Source: Propionibacteriaceae bacterium (lineage in GTDB: Bacteria > Actinomycetota > Actinomycetes > Propionibacteriales > Propionibacteriaceae). Taken from it: a stretch of 12,190 bases of DNA. Location of the stretch: positions 3,040 through 15,229 of the forward strand of contig PMLO01000247.1 in assembly GCA_003158895.1 (NCBI GenBank), read 5' to 3'. The notes beneath the pieces are model-generated. The model saw only the letters and a list, made by a program, of their open reading frames with translations. It made no database searches and had not been told where the DNA came from. Each line of letters opens with the position of its first letter. The stretch's first letter is position 1. Both the position numbers and the translations under genes were made by a program. This document shows positions 12,125 to 12,190 of this stretch, piece by piece.

Positions 12125-12190
12125 TCACGCCCTGAGCGAGGGGCGGACGTTCTCCCAGTACGTGTCCGGGTGGTCGGGGTCGAAGAGCTC
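12125..12190 (-). CDS. C-terminal 21 codons of a CapF/WbjC/FnlB-like protein (partial)
   Basis: Too short to stand out by length. On the minus strand an open frame enters from the right edge and ends in TGA: ELFDPDHPDTYWENVRPSLRA. The FDPxxPDTY signature near the very end resembles the C-terminus of the cupin domain of CapF-type bifunctional enzymes (UDP-L-FucNAc pathway). The next gene on the strand is a CapG/FnlC-like epimerase, the usual partner order. The identification rests on about 10 residues plus context; a different sugar-nucleotide enzyme remains possible. Confidence 0.55.
   Translation of the reverse strand, partial: ELFDPDHPDTYWENVRPSLRA

Overview
The window is high-GC DNA (close to 70% by eye) from an actinobacterium. 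The evidence is dense GTG starts, GTGA stop/start overlaps, a PdxST pyridoxal-phosphate synthase, a MutY without a NUDIX domain, a DUF222/HNH (13E12-type) nuclease and a TPP-riboswitch-controlled YkoEDC transporter. The general look (very frequent GTAC, apparent leaderless starts) would fit Propionibacteriales/Nocardioidaceae, but the genus cannot be fixed from sequence alone.

Layout. (1) 1-1082, + strand: 3' end of pdxS followed by pdxT, the lyase and glutaminase of PLP synthase. (2) 1083-2268, - strand: a SAM-dependent methyltransferase followed by a GNAT acetyltransferase, converging directly on pdxT. (3) 2305-3171, + strand: mutY adenine glycosylase, divergent from the methyltransferase across only 36 bp. 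(4) 3172-3398: non-coding, ending in a clear promoter with a LexA-like box between -35 and -10. (5) 3399-4889, + strand: DUF222/HNH nuclease. (6) 4885-5110: about nine degenerate copies of a roughly 25-bp tandem repeat. (7) 5129-8793, + strand: promoter, TPP riboswitch, ykoE, ykoD, ykoC and a P-loop kinase-like gene, tightly overlapping. This is a thiamine-repressed ECF importer for thiamine or its pyrimidine precursor. (8) 8806-10644, - strand: DUF5107/TPR protein of presumed carbohydrate-related role. (9) 10843-12190, - strand: a CapG/WbjD/FnlC-like UDP-sugar 2-epimerase, and at the edge the last 21 codons of what looks like CapF/WbjC/FnlB. The two suggest a UDP-L-FucNAc polysaccharide locus.

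The most unusual signal is a family of ~90-bp palindromic mini-elements with ends GGTTCATCATGTTAAG. There are three copies: 6909-6998, 10715-10803 and 12013-12102. Two lie in intergenic gaps. The first lies in frame inside ykoD and adds exactly 30 codons to the second ATPase domain, between Walker A and the Q-loop, without breaking the reading frame. This resembles in concept the Rickettsia palindromic elements that insert into ORFs.

Other points are four genes whose start codon lies 6-7 nt after a TANNNT -10 hexamer (apparent leaderless transcripts), a 9-bp triplet repeat across the epimerase stop codon, and an excess of the tetranucleotide GTAC.
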